A DNA stretch of 64,000 nucleotides from Cycas panzhihuaensis (Eukaryota; Cycadophyta). Shown here piece after piece: positions 11,306 through 24,014 of this stretch. Made by a program: the position numbers and the translations under genes. Below the pieces are notes generated by a model, which did not search any database, was not told the DNA's origin, and saw only the letters and a program-made list of their open reading frames with translations. How positions within the stretch are numbered: position 1 is the first letter of the stretch; every line of letters starts with the position of its first letter. The DNA lies in NCBI GenBank assembly GCA_023213395.1, contig CM041465.1:53575741-53639740 (forward strand). Direction: 5' to 3'.

Positions 11306-14098
11306 GAAAGAGAACATAATAGAAAATTAGAGTTCTATGAGGGTGTTTCCCCTCAATATGATGCCGCAAAGCATATTAGACATCTCACTTTGTTAATGGT
11401 ATGCAGTACACTTCTTTGTTCATCCAACATAATTACACACCTTAAATGATATGAATATCACACATTCACAAGCAATAAATAATTCTAATAAGCAATGACA
11501 ATGCTTATTCAATTTTTAAAATGTATTGGCAAATCAAAGTAGTGTAAAATAATAAAGTATACACTTTGAGTTTAGCAAAGTTAGCCAAAAGTTCAAAATG
11601 TATGAAGGCATTTGTACTATGTCTATGACATGATCAAACTCTTACAAATTGTTATCCTTCCATGGGAATTATTTCCCTAATACTTAGATGTGCATCCTTA
11701 GACAAATGATAATCATAGTAAGGAATACAAATGTTGCTTTACCTTTCAGAATGTGTAAACTAGTCATTGTTGTATAGCATGATATAAGAGTTATAAATTA
11801 AAGATAATGACCTTCATGACCCATTGGAGGCAATCTTAACAATAATTTTGTATTAAGTGCACACTCTCTCTCTCTCTCTCTCCATGCATTAATCTAAATT
11901 ATTATCAAAGATATTCCATGTTAATAGGGCCAAGTAAAGGTTTATAGATTCATAAAAATTCTTAAGGTATAAGATTGTAGATTCTTATCGATAAGACACT
12001 TGGAAAATAGGGTATCACTTGGTAACTCCTAGAATTACATATCCTTCTATTTCTAAAAGAGGCATTGGATGCATGTATGCATGATGGGATTTCAACTAGT
12101 AAATTAGTGTTATTCTCATGAATTATTCATGGCAGGTCCCCATAATCCACCAATATATGCATTTGATAATGAGAATGGAAGTCTAACTTCATAATTGTAA
12201 AGCAATAGTCCAGCTAGAATGGTTGAAATTATTTTTCACACTAAAAAATAAAATTACTCTATTAAACACAATTAGGTGGATGGGACTATATCCATGACTG
12301 ATTTTATAGGGCATTAATCTTGAGCATTGAGATATGTTCACAGGTAAATAAGGAAACAGTTCTACCAGGATTTAAAACTTATGTTCATAATTCACTTAAT
12401 CATCATCTCATTATTAATACCTCTTCATTACCAAGTTGAAACATTTAAATAAACTTCTATGTGCAACTACCTGCTTAAAATCCACTCAATGTAGAACTAT
12501 ATTAAATAAAACATTAATGTCAAATAGGCATTAGCCTAATAATACTTCCTTGTAATGACCAGTTTGAATTATACCTAACATATCTCTAAATTTACAAAAC
12601 TCAATTTCTATTTGTGTTTTTATGAAGATATATATGACTTACTTATTAGTGTTGTAATAAACCATCTTGAGCTCTCCTTACTAAACTAACTCTTTATTTC
12701 CTTAATTTTGGGCCTCCTCTCCAAAATCTAGGAATGTTAGATATGATTTCACTCTTAATAGTTCTATATACATTAAATCACATATTATTTCTTATCATTT
12801 ATTTAATGTTGCATATGATTAGGTATTTGTTTAGATTGCTTATGTATATTGCACCTCTCCCTCACTAATGACACAAAAGGGATACATTCTCTATAACATC
12901 TATTTCATTATGGAACTACAACATTGTAAGTTGAGTTGCATTACAATCACTACTCTCTTTATTGCCATTGTTGCACACTCATTACCATTATTTCACACAC
13001 ATACTTCATTTTCCATTATTTCACATGCTTCTTTGGCTCATTTGAATGTCTATTTTGCATTAACACAAGCCTATACTCCTTTGAGTTTGCTTATGTGGGC
13101 TAAACAAGGGTTAAGATCCCCTCTAAGTTAAGTATCTTGTGAGTTAAACATGAGTCTATGCACCTCTATGCAATTCATTTTGGACAACACAAGAATTTTC
13201 TATGGTTTTTCACACTTTTATCTTCTTTTATAATTTTTACCTTGATGTTGAATGTAATTATTTATAACACCAATATCATTATGTAAGTCTCTTCAAGTAA
13301 ATGTGAATTGATACTCATGGGTTAAAATCAAATATTGTATGAAGGAGTTATTCCCCTTTTACAACTTAAATGTTTTCCATGATCCTACTTTACACTTCTC
13401 GAGGCCAATGTCATAATTATCCCTTTAAAATAGCATATTTCTTTCAAAAACTAACTTCGTGATGATTTTCTTACTCATTTTGAGGGTTTATTTATAATGT
13501 TGGTATCTTTCATTAAGCCAATTTATCCTAATTCAACCTAATTCTCTCTAACTAAGTTTAGAATCCCTTTCTTTATTTACTTATAGTTAAACAAGGCATT
13601 AGTTATTTAATTTCTAATATGTTTTTGTTGCTAGATCAATGATTGATGCATGCTTTGATTTGCTAAATTTATAGTACTAATTCATTATTTTTATTGATAT
13701 TTGTCATACCATAGTTCTCTCTATTCATACCACATATCTATTATATAACTCCTATAATATTACTTTGTTTATATTGTACATCATTAATACATAATCTATA
13801 GTATTACTGCAAGTCACATATTATTCATTCGTGGTATTATCTATCATCTACTATGACTCTCTAGTATACATCACATGATATTGATATACTTGTTACACTA
13901 TATTTTAATAGTATGTTTTATTTTTGTAGAACAATTTTAGTGGTATGATCTAAATTCATATATTTTAATCAATTTTGCTTTTTTATGTTTAAGTTATTTT
14001 TTTTCCTAATTTTGATTTGATAATCTTTAATTTCTAAATTTTATTTATACATTGTCTGTCATCACTCTTAAATTAATTCATTCTTTTACTTGTTTGAT

Positions 14099-14147
<49 letters not shown>

Positions 14148-14155
14148 GTGTGTGT
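14099..14155. repeat. (CT)n microsatellite
   Basis: About 22 CT units, ending in a short TG run. The matching place in R1 copy 2 (51,966-51,980) keeps only about 7 units. Confidence 0.9.
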
Positions 14156-14833
14156 CTTGTTTCATCTTGTTGAAGTGACTATTAAGTACACTCATATAGC
14201 CTTATCCCAATCTTAAGGCAACATTTCTATCCCTTTTTATTTAGTTTTCTCTAGTATTATCTTATAGAAAGAAGAAATTTGGATAAGAAAAAAACTTGTT
14301 TTCTCTCATTTATCATCACTTAAAGATACCTCTCATGCAACAAATCAGATATGAGCCTCTTTATCTTGTTTAGTTTATTTTAGGTCTTTCATTTGATTGA
14401 TGATTGCAAAGGAAATAATAGAAATAAATTAATTGATTTATTTTGGAAGAATATATAAAATAAATTGATGCAGTAAACAAACATTCATGAAAGACACCTT
14501 ATTTGCTCTTTATAAATACCTTCATATTCGCATATAAATATGCTTTCATCACTCATAGGGATTGTATTTCTTATGTAATGACTTTATATTTCTTTCTTCT
14601 AGGGTTTTATCTTGGCTCTAGGCATTTCTATAGATTAAAAGAATATGACCTAAATCAGAGTAAAACATTATGGTGATTATACTAGACATCACTTTATTAT
14701 CCCATTTTCTCTTATATAACATCATCTTTCTTATTGCTTCCTTAGTCTTCTTTCACTTATTAAACATTATATTCCATTATGAAGATCACTTCATATTTGT
14801 AAGATAATATTTTAGAGTCTATATCTAGGAGTT

Positions 14834-14868
14834 CCCATGTTATGATTGTTGCAACAATCATTCATGGG
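14834..14868. repeat. 35-base near-perfect palindrome, R1 copy 1
   Basis: A perfect 20-base palindrome, ATGATTGTTGCAACAATCAT, is flanked by CCCATG-TT on the left and T-CATGGG on the right, so the whole 35 bases can form a long hairpin with one unpaired base. It is identical in R1 copy 2 at 52,657-52,691, while the surrounding sequence differs at several positions. Confidence 0.85.
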
Positions 14869-16637
14869 TTTCACTTGTTAAATATTTCTTTGGAGTGGGC
14901 ACTCTTTTCTTCCCTTTATTTTTGGATTGTGATTTCAACCAATCTCACTATTAATATTCACTACACACAATTAAAATTCTCTATTATGGTACAATCTTCA
15001 TATAAAATGCATCATGAAACCTTGTAATTATGTATAACCCTTTTACTAATAAGACACTTATAGGAGATGTTATTAAGCATAAATATACACAGTCTTCCCC
15101 CTATTTTACCTTTCTCAAAATATGAAGTTGGTTCATGATCTCCAACTCTTTCACCTTCACCAAAAGTTGAAGTTGAGTTTCCCTTACAATCTATTTACCA
15201 AATAGCTCTTGAAGTTCCTTAGACTCCTTCTTCTAAGTAACTTCACATTACATTATGGTTATTTGCTTTAAACCTACAAGCTCTAGTAATGTGCATCAAA
15301 TCCAAAACTTAAAACTCACAAAAGTTCAATATAAAAATCAACCTTGAAGTGTTATGTCATTCTTACTATTAGTATTTTTTGGTCTTTATGTAGTTATTCA
15401 AATGATGGTTTTGATATTCAACACCCTTAAAAATAAAGTAGGATAAGTCTTAACTCAAGCAAGATTTAATTTCTCTTGTCAACTTCTCTCATCTTAAAAC
15501 TTTTCCTCATACAATCCTATGGCATCAAACCTTATGGGGGTAGCCATATTTAATCAAGGTTTAAATTCTCTTATACAAGTAACTCACCCATACTTATCAA
15601 CTTCTTCTATCAAAATATCAAGTTGGCCCTAGTAAATATTTGGAGCCTCTTATGTAAGGTATCCCATAACTTAAAACTATTACTTCATTGATAAATATAT
15701 TCCTTGCTTACATAGATACACCAATCCTTAGTGTACTCTTTATGTCACAAAGAGTCACTCTAATGATTAGTGTTGGATCCTTTATAAGATGGATTTCCAA
15801 CATTACCAACAATAATAACAACCCACTCACAATAATAATATGAAGAGAAAAAAAAAAAAAATAATCATGATTCCCCAAGTTTGTCTCCTAACCTCGAGGC
15901 TTCTTCTACATCTTCTAAAGAAGTGAACCCTTTGCCTAGGAACAAGTACATTGTTTCTCCTAAAGAATATATTCCTTATACTAGTAAAGGAAAATAGATA
16001 ATTGCTTAAAACTTTTACATATGGCCTCCTCTATAATGAGGATAAAAAATGATATATTGCCACTCATTTTCGTACCCCTAAAAATTAGTCTATATGAATG
16101 TAATTTATGAAATGTTTAATAGATAAATAAAATAAATAAAGGAGCAATTGAAGGATGTTTAGCCATAAAACACATCAATTAACATGTAGTAAAAATGATT
16201 ACATTGATAAGAAAAATAATAGTTAGTAGAATAACATTTTTATAAATGTTTCTATAATACTAAGAAGGCTAAAAACATGTGATGTGTATTTAACACAAAA
16301 AGGAAATAAACTAGAATTGTAAAATCTATCATTCTAATCTCTCGAAATTAAGATGTAGTGTAATCCATGCATATCGATAGAGATAAGTTAATTCAAATGA
16401 GTTACATCACAAATTTCTTAACAATAATAAAAAGAAATTAACATTAGATAGACCAAATATAAATCTTCAGATTATCAAGAAGGGATGTTTTATAACAAAC
16501 TATACATTAAGGTCTATTTAATATATATAAAAACATTTAAGAAAAACTCTATTTTCCCTTGATTAGTTATAAGGGCCTATTTTGGAGATGTTGAGGATGA
16601 TCAAAGTGAAAAATATATAGAATAAGAATGTGAGAAA

Positions 16638-16853
16638 TGTCAAAGGTTCAATATGACAATTATTGAATGCTCTACACTTTATTGATCAATCATTTGATTG
16701 TATATATATAATTGTGGAGAAGGTATGAATGACAACCGATTAACATAATTGTGCCACTTGTCACCTTGAGAGAGGAGAGGAGAAGGGTTGAGGACCCTCA
16801 ATAAAATACATTAGGAACACATCATAACCCTAGATAAAACATTAGCTTCTACA
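16638..16853 (-). repeat. Copia-1 3' LTR
   Basis: Starts TGTCAAAGGTTC and ends TTCTACA. AGAAA precedes it as the TSD. The polypurine tract lies just inside, at 16,854-16,862. Confidence 0.93.
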
Positions 16854-16968
16854 CCCCCTCTTAATATTTTCTCTATATTAATTGTAACTGATTTCTAAAG
16901 AAAAAGAAATTTTCCCTCCCAAGAGATTTGGTAAGAACGTTAGTCATTTGTTCTCTTGAAGTATAATG

Positions 16969-19900
16969 CTAAAGCTTAATTTCTCTATTTTGCACTTTTT
17001 CTCTGATGAAGTGATGGTGCACTTTTATGTAATTTGTTCTTACATGCAATACTGGGTTCTTTGTCATTTTGATTATGCTTTGATTGTTACAAAATATTTG
17101 AGTAGGCACCACTTGCTTTTGTCCTAGATTATTCAAGAGTTGTCTGATCCATACTCCTCTGCATGCTGCATTGACTGCAACCTTATATTTAGCCTCTATT
17201 GAAAATAATACAACCACGTATTACTTTTTTCTACTCCAAGAGATCAATGATTCCCCTAGGAAGAAATAATACCCTAATGTAGATTTCCTATCTATTTTGT
17301 TTCAAGCCCAATTTGAGTTGCAAAACCTAGTTAGCTACATATTGTTCTAATCCAAGACTTGTTGTTCACTTTAAGTATCACAGGATTCTCTTTGCAACAT
17401 TCCAATGAGGGACTTTGGGATTTTCCATAAACCTGGAGACTATACCAATTGCATGTGAAATGTCAGGCTACATGGATGTGAGATAAATTAGGCTTCTAAT
17501 CAATTGTTTGTATATGGTTGCATCAACTAGTTGTGCTTCTTGTTCTATGCTTAGTATAATTCTAGTTTCCATTGCTGTGGTGATGCTATTACAACTATCC
17601 ATTTTGAATTTGTGTAGTAAATTTTTGACATATCTAGACTGTGAAAGAACAATGGAGTGATTATTTTGTTCTATTTCTATACCAATGTAGTAATGCAACA
17701 TTCCTAGATCTATCATTTCAAAAACCTTCTCAAATCACTTTTTGATAAATGTTATTGAATCCTTGTCAGCTCCAGTAATCAACATGTCATCTACATATAC
17801 TAGTATGATAGATGTTAAGACCTTATTAGATTTTACATATAGATTGTGATCTAATTCAATTTGGTGGAAGCCATTTTGAGTGAGATATGAATCCAACTTA
17901 GCATACTAGGCTCATCATACTTGTTTAAGACCGTACAATGCTTTTCTTAATTTGTAGACCATATTTTCTTGTCATAATTTTATATATCTTTCAAGATGAT
18001 ACATATACACTTCTTTCTGCAAATCACCATTTAGAAACACACTTTTAACATCCATTTGATAGATCTTCAATCCTTTTGAGTTGAAATTGTAATCATGGTT
18101 CTTACTATATTTAGTTTTGCTACTAGAAAGAATGTTTCTTCATAATCAATTCTATCTATTTATGTGTAGCCTTTTGCGATTAGTCTTACCTCATATTTTT
18201 TAACTTTTCCATTTGGATTTTCCTTTATTTTGTATACCCATTTACAATTTACAATAGGTTTATATTTAGGAGCTGGTACCAAGTCCCATGTTTTATTTTT
18301 ATGTATGGATTCAATCTTTGTGTCCATTGCCGCTTTCCAGTCTTGAGAGTTACTTGCTTCTTCATAAGAGCTTGGTTCCACAAAGCACACTAAAGCTTGT
18401 GATCTCTGAGATCTGGTTTGATGTTCAAATATTTCTCCTTTTGTTTCCTCAAGGGTCTTGAGATACCATTTTAGCACTCATTTTAAGGAATATTCTTGTG
18501 GTGACTTGGTTTCTTCATCTGAACCACTATCTTGTTGCATATCTGATAGATGAGTATTAGAATCATATGCTTATTGGTTATCTGACATCATTTCCTCTAA
18601 AGTGTTATTTTTTGCTCTAATGCTCTCAGAGGTAATATTTGATTTATCTTCTAACTGAATAGATTATGGGTTTTAATCATCAATATTTATTTCTTGAGGC
18701 AATGTTTTATCAAGTTCCTTTTTCTCATCAAAAATTACATCCCTGCTTATATATAGTTTGTCTATCTTTGGATTAAGACATCTGTATGCTTTTGAATGAC
18801 TACTATACCCAACCATTATGCCTTCTATGCTTTTATTATCCAACCTAGTACTTTTCTTATCAGGGATGTGAACATATGCTTTGTAATTAAAAGTCTTCAG
18901 ATGACTTATATTGGGCTTATGTCCCGTCCATGCTTCTTCAAGTGTTGCAATATCTAGTGACTAAGTAGGACTTCTATTGATTAAATATACAACTATATGT
19001 ACAGCTTCTACCCAATATTTCTTAGTTATCCTACTATTATTTAGCATGCATTGAGCCATTTCTATAATAGTTCTATTCATTCTTTCTGTAGCCCCATTTG
19101 ATTGAGGTGTATAGGGAGTTATAAACTACCTACGAATTCCATGGGTTTTACAAAAATGGAGGAATTCATTACATGTAAATTCCCCCCTCCATCTGAATAA
19201 ATACATTTAATTTTCTTACTACTTTCCAATTCAATTTCTACCTTGAATTCTTTGAAATAACTAAATGACTCTAATTTGCTAGAAAGAAAGTATACCCATG
19301 TTTTCCTTAAAAAATTATCAATGAAAGTTAAGAAATACCTTTTCCTATTTGTTGAAACTGGTGTGAACGGTCCATACAGATCAATGTGTATTAGCTCCAA
19401 CTTATTTTGTGCATGCCACGTGCTTTTTGAGAATGGACTCCTATGTTGTTTTCCCATCATACAACCTTTGCATATAAAATAATTGAAAGACATATCTAAT
19501 AAGCCATTCACCATCTTGAATTTCTTTAATTTTTCTAACCTATCATGAGAGATATAACCATACTTCAAATGTCACATTTCATTAGTATCAGTATTGGTTA
19601 CAACAAGAGACTTTACATCAGAAGGTATTTTAGTGGGGCCTTTATCAGGAAGTATAGGAGTGGAGAGAAGTTTATATAGCCTATTATACTTTTCTCCTTT
19701 GGCTATTATAGTGCCATTGTTTTTTATATCAAGGATGTAATAAAAACCAAATTCATCAAATACTATTCTCATTTTTTTTATTACTTAACTAAGACACTGA
19801 CATAAGATTCTTCTTCATTCTTGGCATAAAGAAGACATTGCCTATGCATTGAACTTTTCCATCAATTTGTATAGTAATTTGTCATATTCCTTTTATATGC

Positions 19901-20112
19901 AAAGAAAAATTGTCTTCTAATTTAACAGATTTGTTAAGGTCATAAGGTTTGATGACTTCAAACCACTCTTCAATGCCTATCATATGATGTGAAGCTCTTG
20001 AATCAATGTACCAATTTTTTGTTGCTATGGCATTTGTGGTTAATGCTACGATGAAGGTTGTTTTGACTTTTTCTTCTACTGTGTATTTTTCTCTGCTATA
20101 ATTTCTAGTCAC
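16969..20112 (-). pseudogene. Copia-1 pol: protease, integrase, reverse transcriptase, RNase H
   Basis: Domains in minus-strand order. Protease at 20,112-19,800, with WYIDSRASHHM: the catalytic DSGAS has become DSRAS. Pre-integrase at 19,772-19,430, with CKGCMMGKQHR. Integrase at 19,430-18,800, with HIDLYGP and YSDGGGN (normally SDGGGE), then NGATERMNRT. Reverse transcriptase at about 18,480-17,400, with NCKWVYKIKENPNGK, DVKSVFLNG and an intact YVDDMLI (YVDD at 17,797-17,786). RNase H at about 17,330-16,969, with IEAKYK and HHHFIREKVQN. Several stops and shifts separate these, for instance a stop just after the YVDD region. The proteins would copy and integrate the element; none can now be made whole. 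Confidence 0.9.
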
Positions 20113-20149
20113 CTGTTGTTTTCCTTTTTGAATTTTGACTCATCTTTGG

Positions 20150-21018
20150 TAATACTAGTATGGAAAAAGACATGTTTGTCTGCAATGATAGTAGACTTCA
20201 AAGGCTCTACAATTACTTGAAAAATGGCCTAGTTTGTCATAGTTGAAGCAAGGTCTAGCATCTCGTGGTGGGTTTCTTACTCATCCTCTTCCTTCAGTCC
20301 AACGTCCCCTATAAGTCCAACGTCCCCTATAAGTAGTTGGTGCTCTTCCTCATAACCTTAGATTTGTTTGTCCTCATCCTCTGCCTCCTAAGTGGAGTTT
20401 AGTGACAAATGCTTCTTCAACTTTTGAGTCTTCTTTATATATTTGGTTTCTTTATTCTTGACTTAACATATGATCTATAAGGACATCAAAAGTCATTATG
20501 GCAGTTTTCCCTCCTCTTGTCAATATGTTTACTATATTATCAAAGAACTTAGGAAGTTTGTTAAGTACAAGATGTATTAACTCAGTGTCAGTTAACTTAT
20601 CTCTAGCAGTGAGAAGAGTAGTTTTAATATTGGTTAGCCTTGTTATGAATTTTGATGTGGTTTAACCTTCCATCATTTTCAGTTTATAAAGTTCTTCTCT
20701 TAGGGCCACAATTCTTGTTTCATTTTTTCTACAGAACATGGAGGACATTATTTTCCATATTTCACTGGTATGTTATAAGCCATCCACATATACCAATAAG
20801 GAATCAGAAATTGAGAGCTTAAGTATAGAGAATATTATATTATTCCTTTCTTCCTAATTTATTAAATCTACAACATTAGATGCATGCTTTTATTCCCCAG
20901 TGGTAATCTTCCAGGCATGTTTTACCCTCAAAAGACCCTCTATTTTTATCTTCCAAATACTGCAATTCATTTTAGTTAATTTATCATTTTTAGGCAGTGA
21001 TCTTGTAGAGGTAACCAT
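20150..21018 (-). pseudogene. Copia-1 gag
   Basis: The start is placed at the ATG complementary to 21,016-21,018, giving MVTSTRSLPKNDKLTKMN, a copia Gag beginning. Further on are SILKLSISDSLLVYVDGL and MFCRKNETRIVALREELY, then TELIHLVLNKLPKFFDN: the usual order of a copia Gag (UBN2-like) domain. The nucleic-acid-binding zinc knuckle near 20,250-20,200 reads CFNYDKLGHFSSNC, so the second Cys of CX2CX4HX4C has become Tyr. Stops interrupt the frame. An 18-base in-frame tandem duplication is present at 20,296-20,331. Not functional. Confidence 0.82.
20296..20331 (-). repeat. 18-base in-frame tandem duplication in copia-1 gag
   Basis: AGTCCAACGTCCCCTATA occurs twice in a row. The paralogous copia-3 has only one related unit near 57,811-57,828, so the duplication probably arose after the segmental duplication. 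Confidence 0.85.
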
Positions 21019-21865
21019 AATTATTTATGATTTAACTACTGAGAAGGTCAAATTTAATGACAGAAGGCTACAAGGATAAATGTATAGATGGTTGCATGGA
21101 ATTCTGTGCAGAACCCAAAGTGTATGAACAAGAAAAATGATAGTTGTAAACTGAAGTACTCACAAATGGATATCCAAAAATATGTTTATTATCTCAAAAT
21201 AGTCTCAAGTATGAGAGATATGGCAGTAAGAAGGTGAAAACCTACACAGAACCCTAAGTGTATAGACAAGAAAAATAATGGTCCCAAGTAGAAGTACTTG
21301 TAAATGGGTATCCAAAAATATGTTTATTGTCTTAAAATTGTCTTAGTTCTGAGAGATATGACAATAAGAAGGTGAAAATTTGCCCCCAAGGATTTCAGAG
21401 AAAATAGAGAAAAAACTTTTAAAAATCTAATCAAATATCTTAAAAGATGGAATTAACACTATTAATCAATGAGAGGAGTTTTTGGCACCTTGAATCAGTG
21501 ATATTAAGAGAATTTTAAAGACTTTTGAAGAGGCAAGCCTTAAACCTGTGCACCCTTCTGACTGGTCAAAATTGTACCAAAACGACTTCAAATGATGTTG
21601 CTCTAGAAGAGAAATGTATCGAGGAAGGCTCGATCTACAATTTGGGTAAGTTTCATCAAATTCTAAGGACTTTGAATTTTACCATCCATACAAGGCCCTA
21701 CATTTCTGTACGATTATGTGATCTCCTTTGAAACTAGCTTGACGTTTGCTTTGAATGAACTTGACCTTCAAAAGAGAATGTTCTTTGACAAAGACTTGAT
21801 TCAATCTTTCTTCTTCAGAGAAACCTTAGCTTAACTCTCTCACAAACAAGAGGACCCAATGACCT

Positions 21866-21877
21866 GCTCTGATACCA
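21866..21877 (-). promoter_or_regulatory. Copia-1 primer-binding site (initiator tRNA-Met)
   Basis: The plus strand reads GCTCTGATACCA, immediately next to the 5' LTR. Confidence 0.92.
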
Positions 21878-22093
21878 TGCCAAAGGTTCAATATGATAAT
21901 TATTGAATTCTCTACACTTTATTAATCAATCATTTGATTGTATATATATAATTATAGAGAAGGTACAAATGATAACCACTTAATAGGATTGTGCCACTTG
22001 TCACCTTGAGAGAGGAGAGGAGAAGGGTTGAGGACCCTCAATAAAATACATTAGGAACACATCATAATCCTAGATAAAACATTAGCTTCTACA
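21878..22093 (-). repeat. Copia-1 5' LTR
   Basis: Starts TGCCAAAGGTTC (one change from the other LTR) and ends TTCTACA, followed by AGAAA. Same length as the 3' LTR (216 bp). Confidence 0.93.
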
Positions 22094-22098
22094 AGAAA

Positions 22099-22804
22099 AA
22101 CATGAGATAAAGGGGTCATAGCTAAGACTACATACTAGGTAGACTAAGCGAAATTAATCTTTAAAAACCTATCTTCTTTTGGCTTTTCACTTTTTAAACC
22201 CTCTTGGTGTTGTAATAGTTAGGCTATATGAAGAAGACCCAACACTCTTATTAGTTACATGCATCTCTTTGTGAATAGCTTTACAATCATTTGAACTCTT
22301 CCACATCAATTTGGAGTTGGTATATAAGTGTCATGTTTAATAATTCAAATGATACCCTAATATTCAATAATTTTTCTTCATTATTCAATCTATTTTTATT
22401 TTCCTTTTAAGTCAATAGTTATTCATCATGTTTAATCTAACTTGAATCTTTTGTAAGTAGGGTTCTATAGGTAATAAGTATGTCCATTTTAGGGAGAGAG
22501 CAACTTATTCTTCTTCACCAATTCCATGGTTATGGTGATGTTTTGCTTGCTTAAACAATATTAAAAATAAAAATATACACCCATAGAAAATAAATCTCAC
22601 TATAAATTAGGATGTTTGAACTCGATTGAATGGTGGAATTTGCATTGATGATCTAAGTTTTTGAAGCTATGAGTGATTTGTCGCTCATCCTTTTATGAAT
22701 TATAGAGTGAAAATGATCCAAAATATCTCTTAGATCGTCTTTTACTTACTTTATAATTCACTCATGTGTATTGAATATGGTTTGCACTATTCTATCATTT
22801 AGAT
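22099..22804. other. AT-rich DNA between copia-1 and a fossil LTR, nothing recognised
   Basis: No open frame of note, no LTR boundary and no domain seen. It is the right flank of copia-1 and is missing from the second copy of the segmental duplication. Confidence 0.5.
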
Positions 22805-23151
22805 TGTTAGTATGATAGTTAATTATTAAACTACTTATTAATGTTAATATGGTGGATTAATTAATGTGATTAATAAAAAGGTATGAGTTATGTAAAGAGT
22901 CACAACCCTGAATGATTAACACATCTTGAGGGATTATAAATATCTTGAATTCCCTTGTATATTTATATTAATCAAGTGGTAATCAATGTGATTAATAGAT
23001 ATTTTATGGTGGGCATTTTTCCTAAAAGGGTTTTCCACGTATATCATGTGTATTATGTAACTATTTTCTATGTTTATCTTGTTTTCTTATTGTATATGGT
23101 AAAAATTTTTATAAATGTAAATATGTATGTATTTATTCATATTTCTTAACA
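22805..23151 (+). repeat. Fossil copia-type LTR with eroded primer-binding site
   Basis: Runs from TGTTAGTATGATAG to TTCTTAACA (347 bp). It contains AAAGGGTTTTCCACGTA, a motif common near the 3' part of plant copia LTRs. It is followed by TTGCATTAGAGCC at 23,152-23,164, which resembles TTGGTATCAGAGCC with a few changes. This points to the 5' LTR of a plus-strand element. Shortly after, at about 23,299, an ATG opens MAEEVKYT before a stop, possibly the remains of its gag start. No partner LTR was found. Confidence 0.6.
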
Positions 23152-23821
23152 TTGCATTAGAGCCATAGGGTCCTACACAACTAAGGTTAGAGTTGGATGG
23201 AGTAACGAGATCATAGATTTCTAAGTGAAGCTATCAAAACCCAAGTTTTCTTAAGGACTTATTTTCTCCAACTTATAGAAGTAGTTGTACTATTCAATGA
23301 TGGCTGAGGAGGTGAAATACACCTATTAATAAGGTTAATGCACTATTTAAAGTCAAAAAATTAGACTTGTAAGCCTTTTATGGATTGAGTTGACTCATTG
23401 TAGGGTCATCTAGAGTTGGTTAGATATATTAGGCACTACTTAAGTCTAATAGAGCATATTTTGATGGATATCTAGTAGTGTTGGATATTATTGCATATTA
23501 TACAAGTAAGTTTACTCTATTTTTAAAGAAATTTAACTATATTTGGCATTAAAAAATCAATAGTTTACACTGAAGTAGTTAGAGTTCCTTACATGAGGGA
23601 GAGATTTTATCCTATTGAAGAGGTTTTCTATCTATAAGGAGGATATTGAGTACCAATAAAGGCTATTTTATGGACTATTCTAAGTGTGTTGATTGGATGT
23701 TGATGTTGGGCAACTTCTTGTAAGCTTGCATCCCTATTTTTCCTTATGATGAGTGTTATGCCTATATGAGACTAAATTAGGGCTTGTTTATGTAATTATT
23801 GGACTATATATGGGTAGTTTT

Positions 23822-24007
23822 TGTTAATCTTGTACTAGGAGATAGACAAGTTGAGAGAAAAACTCAATAATATTATTATGAGAGTGTTTGATATAAATAC
23901 AAGAGAAGGTAGGTAATAGTTGGTTCTAGAAGAATAACCAACCTATAACCAACCACTAAGATTATGACATGTGTCAGATATTAATGATAAAACATTATTC
24001 CCTAACA
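23822..24007 (-). repeat. Copia-2 3' LTR
   Basis: TGTTAATCTTG to CCCTAACA, 186 bp. The polypurine tract lies inside at about 24,008-24,016. Confidence 0.93.
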
Positions 24008-24014
24008 CCCTCTC

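Larger units (their letters stand above)
10412..16632. repeat. R1 unit, copy 1 (about 6.2 kb non-coding duplicated segment)
   Basis: AT-rich sequence that aligns base for base, with moderate divergence and small indels, to 48,315-54,135. Homology begins near GTCACATT(T/C)ATAATCATC and runs up to the copia insertion at 16,638. I see no protein domain in any frame. Landmarks are the poly-T/poly-G/(TG)n block at 11,171-11,305, a CT run at 14,099-14,145 and a 35-base palindrome at 14,834. It may itself be the remains of one or more non-coding elements, but I could not identify termini. Confidence 0.85.
16638..22093 (-). mobile_element. Copia-1, complete but decayed Ty1/copia retrotransposon
   Basis: A 5,456-bp minus-strand element bounded by 216-bp LTRs, with TSD AGAAA at 16,633-16,637 and 22,094-22,098. 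The initiator-Met PBS directly abuts the right (5') LTR. A purine tract (AAGAGGGGG on the minus strand, 16,854-16,862) abuts the left (3') LTR. Inside, in copia order, are Gag, protease, integrase, reverse transcriptase and RNase H, with several stops and frame breaks. By eye the two LTRs differ at about 15 positions, so the insertion is old. A truncated paralogue with the same left flank is at 54,141-57,983. Confidence 0.95.

Noticed and set aside
11131-11369. Open frames over the TG/CA microsatellite giving Cys-Val or His-Thr repeats
   Set aside because: These are simple-repeat translations without start context or conservation; the same kind of frame appears at 49,070-49,276.
12910-13131. 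A 73-codon open frame that is open in both R1 copies (also 50,803-51,024), starting MELQ and ending LRSPLS
   Set aside because: By eye most differences between the copies change the amino acid (about 14 against 6 silent), close to neutral expectation. No domain or family is recognised. The open frame is probably chance in a short, indel-free part of the alignment.
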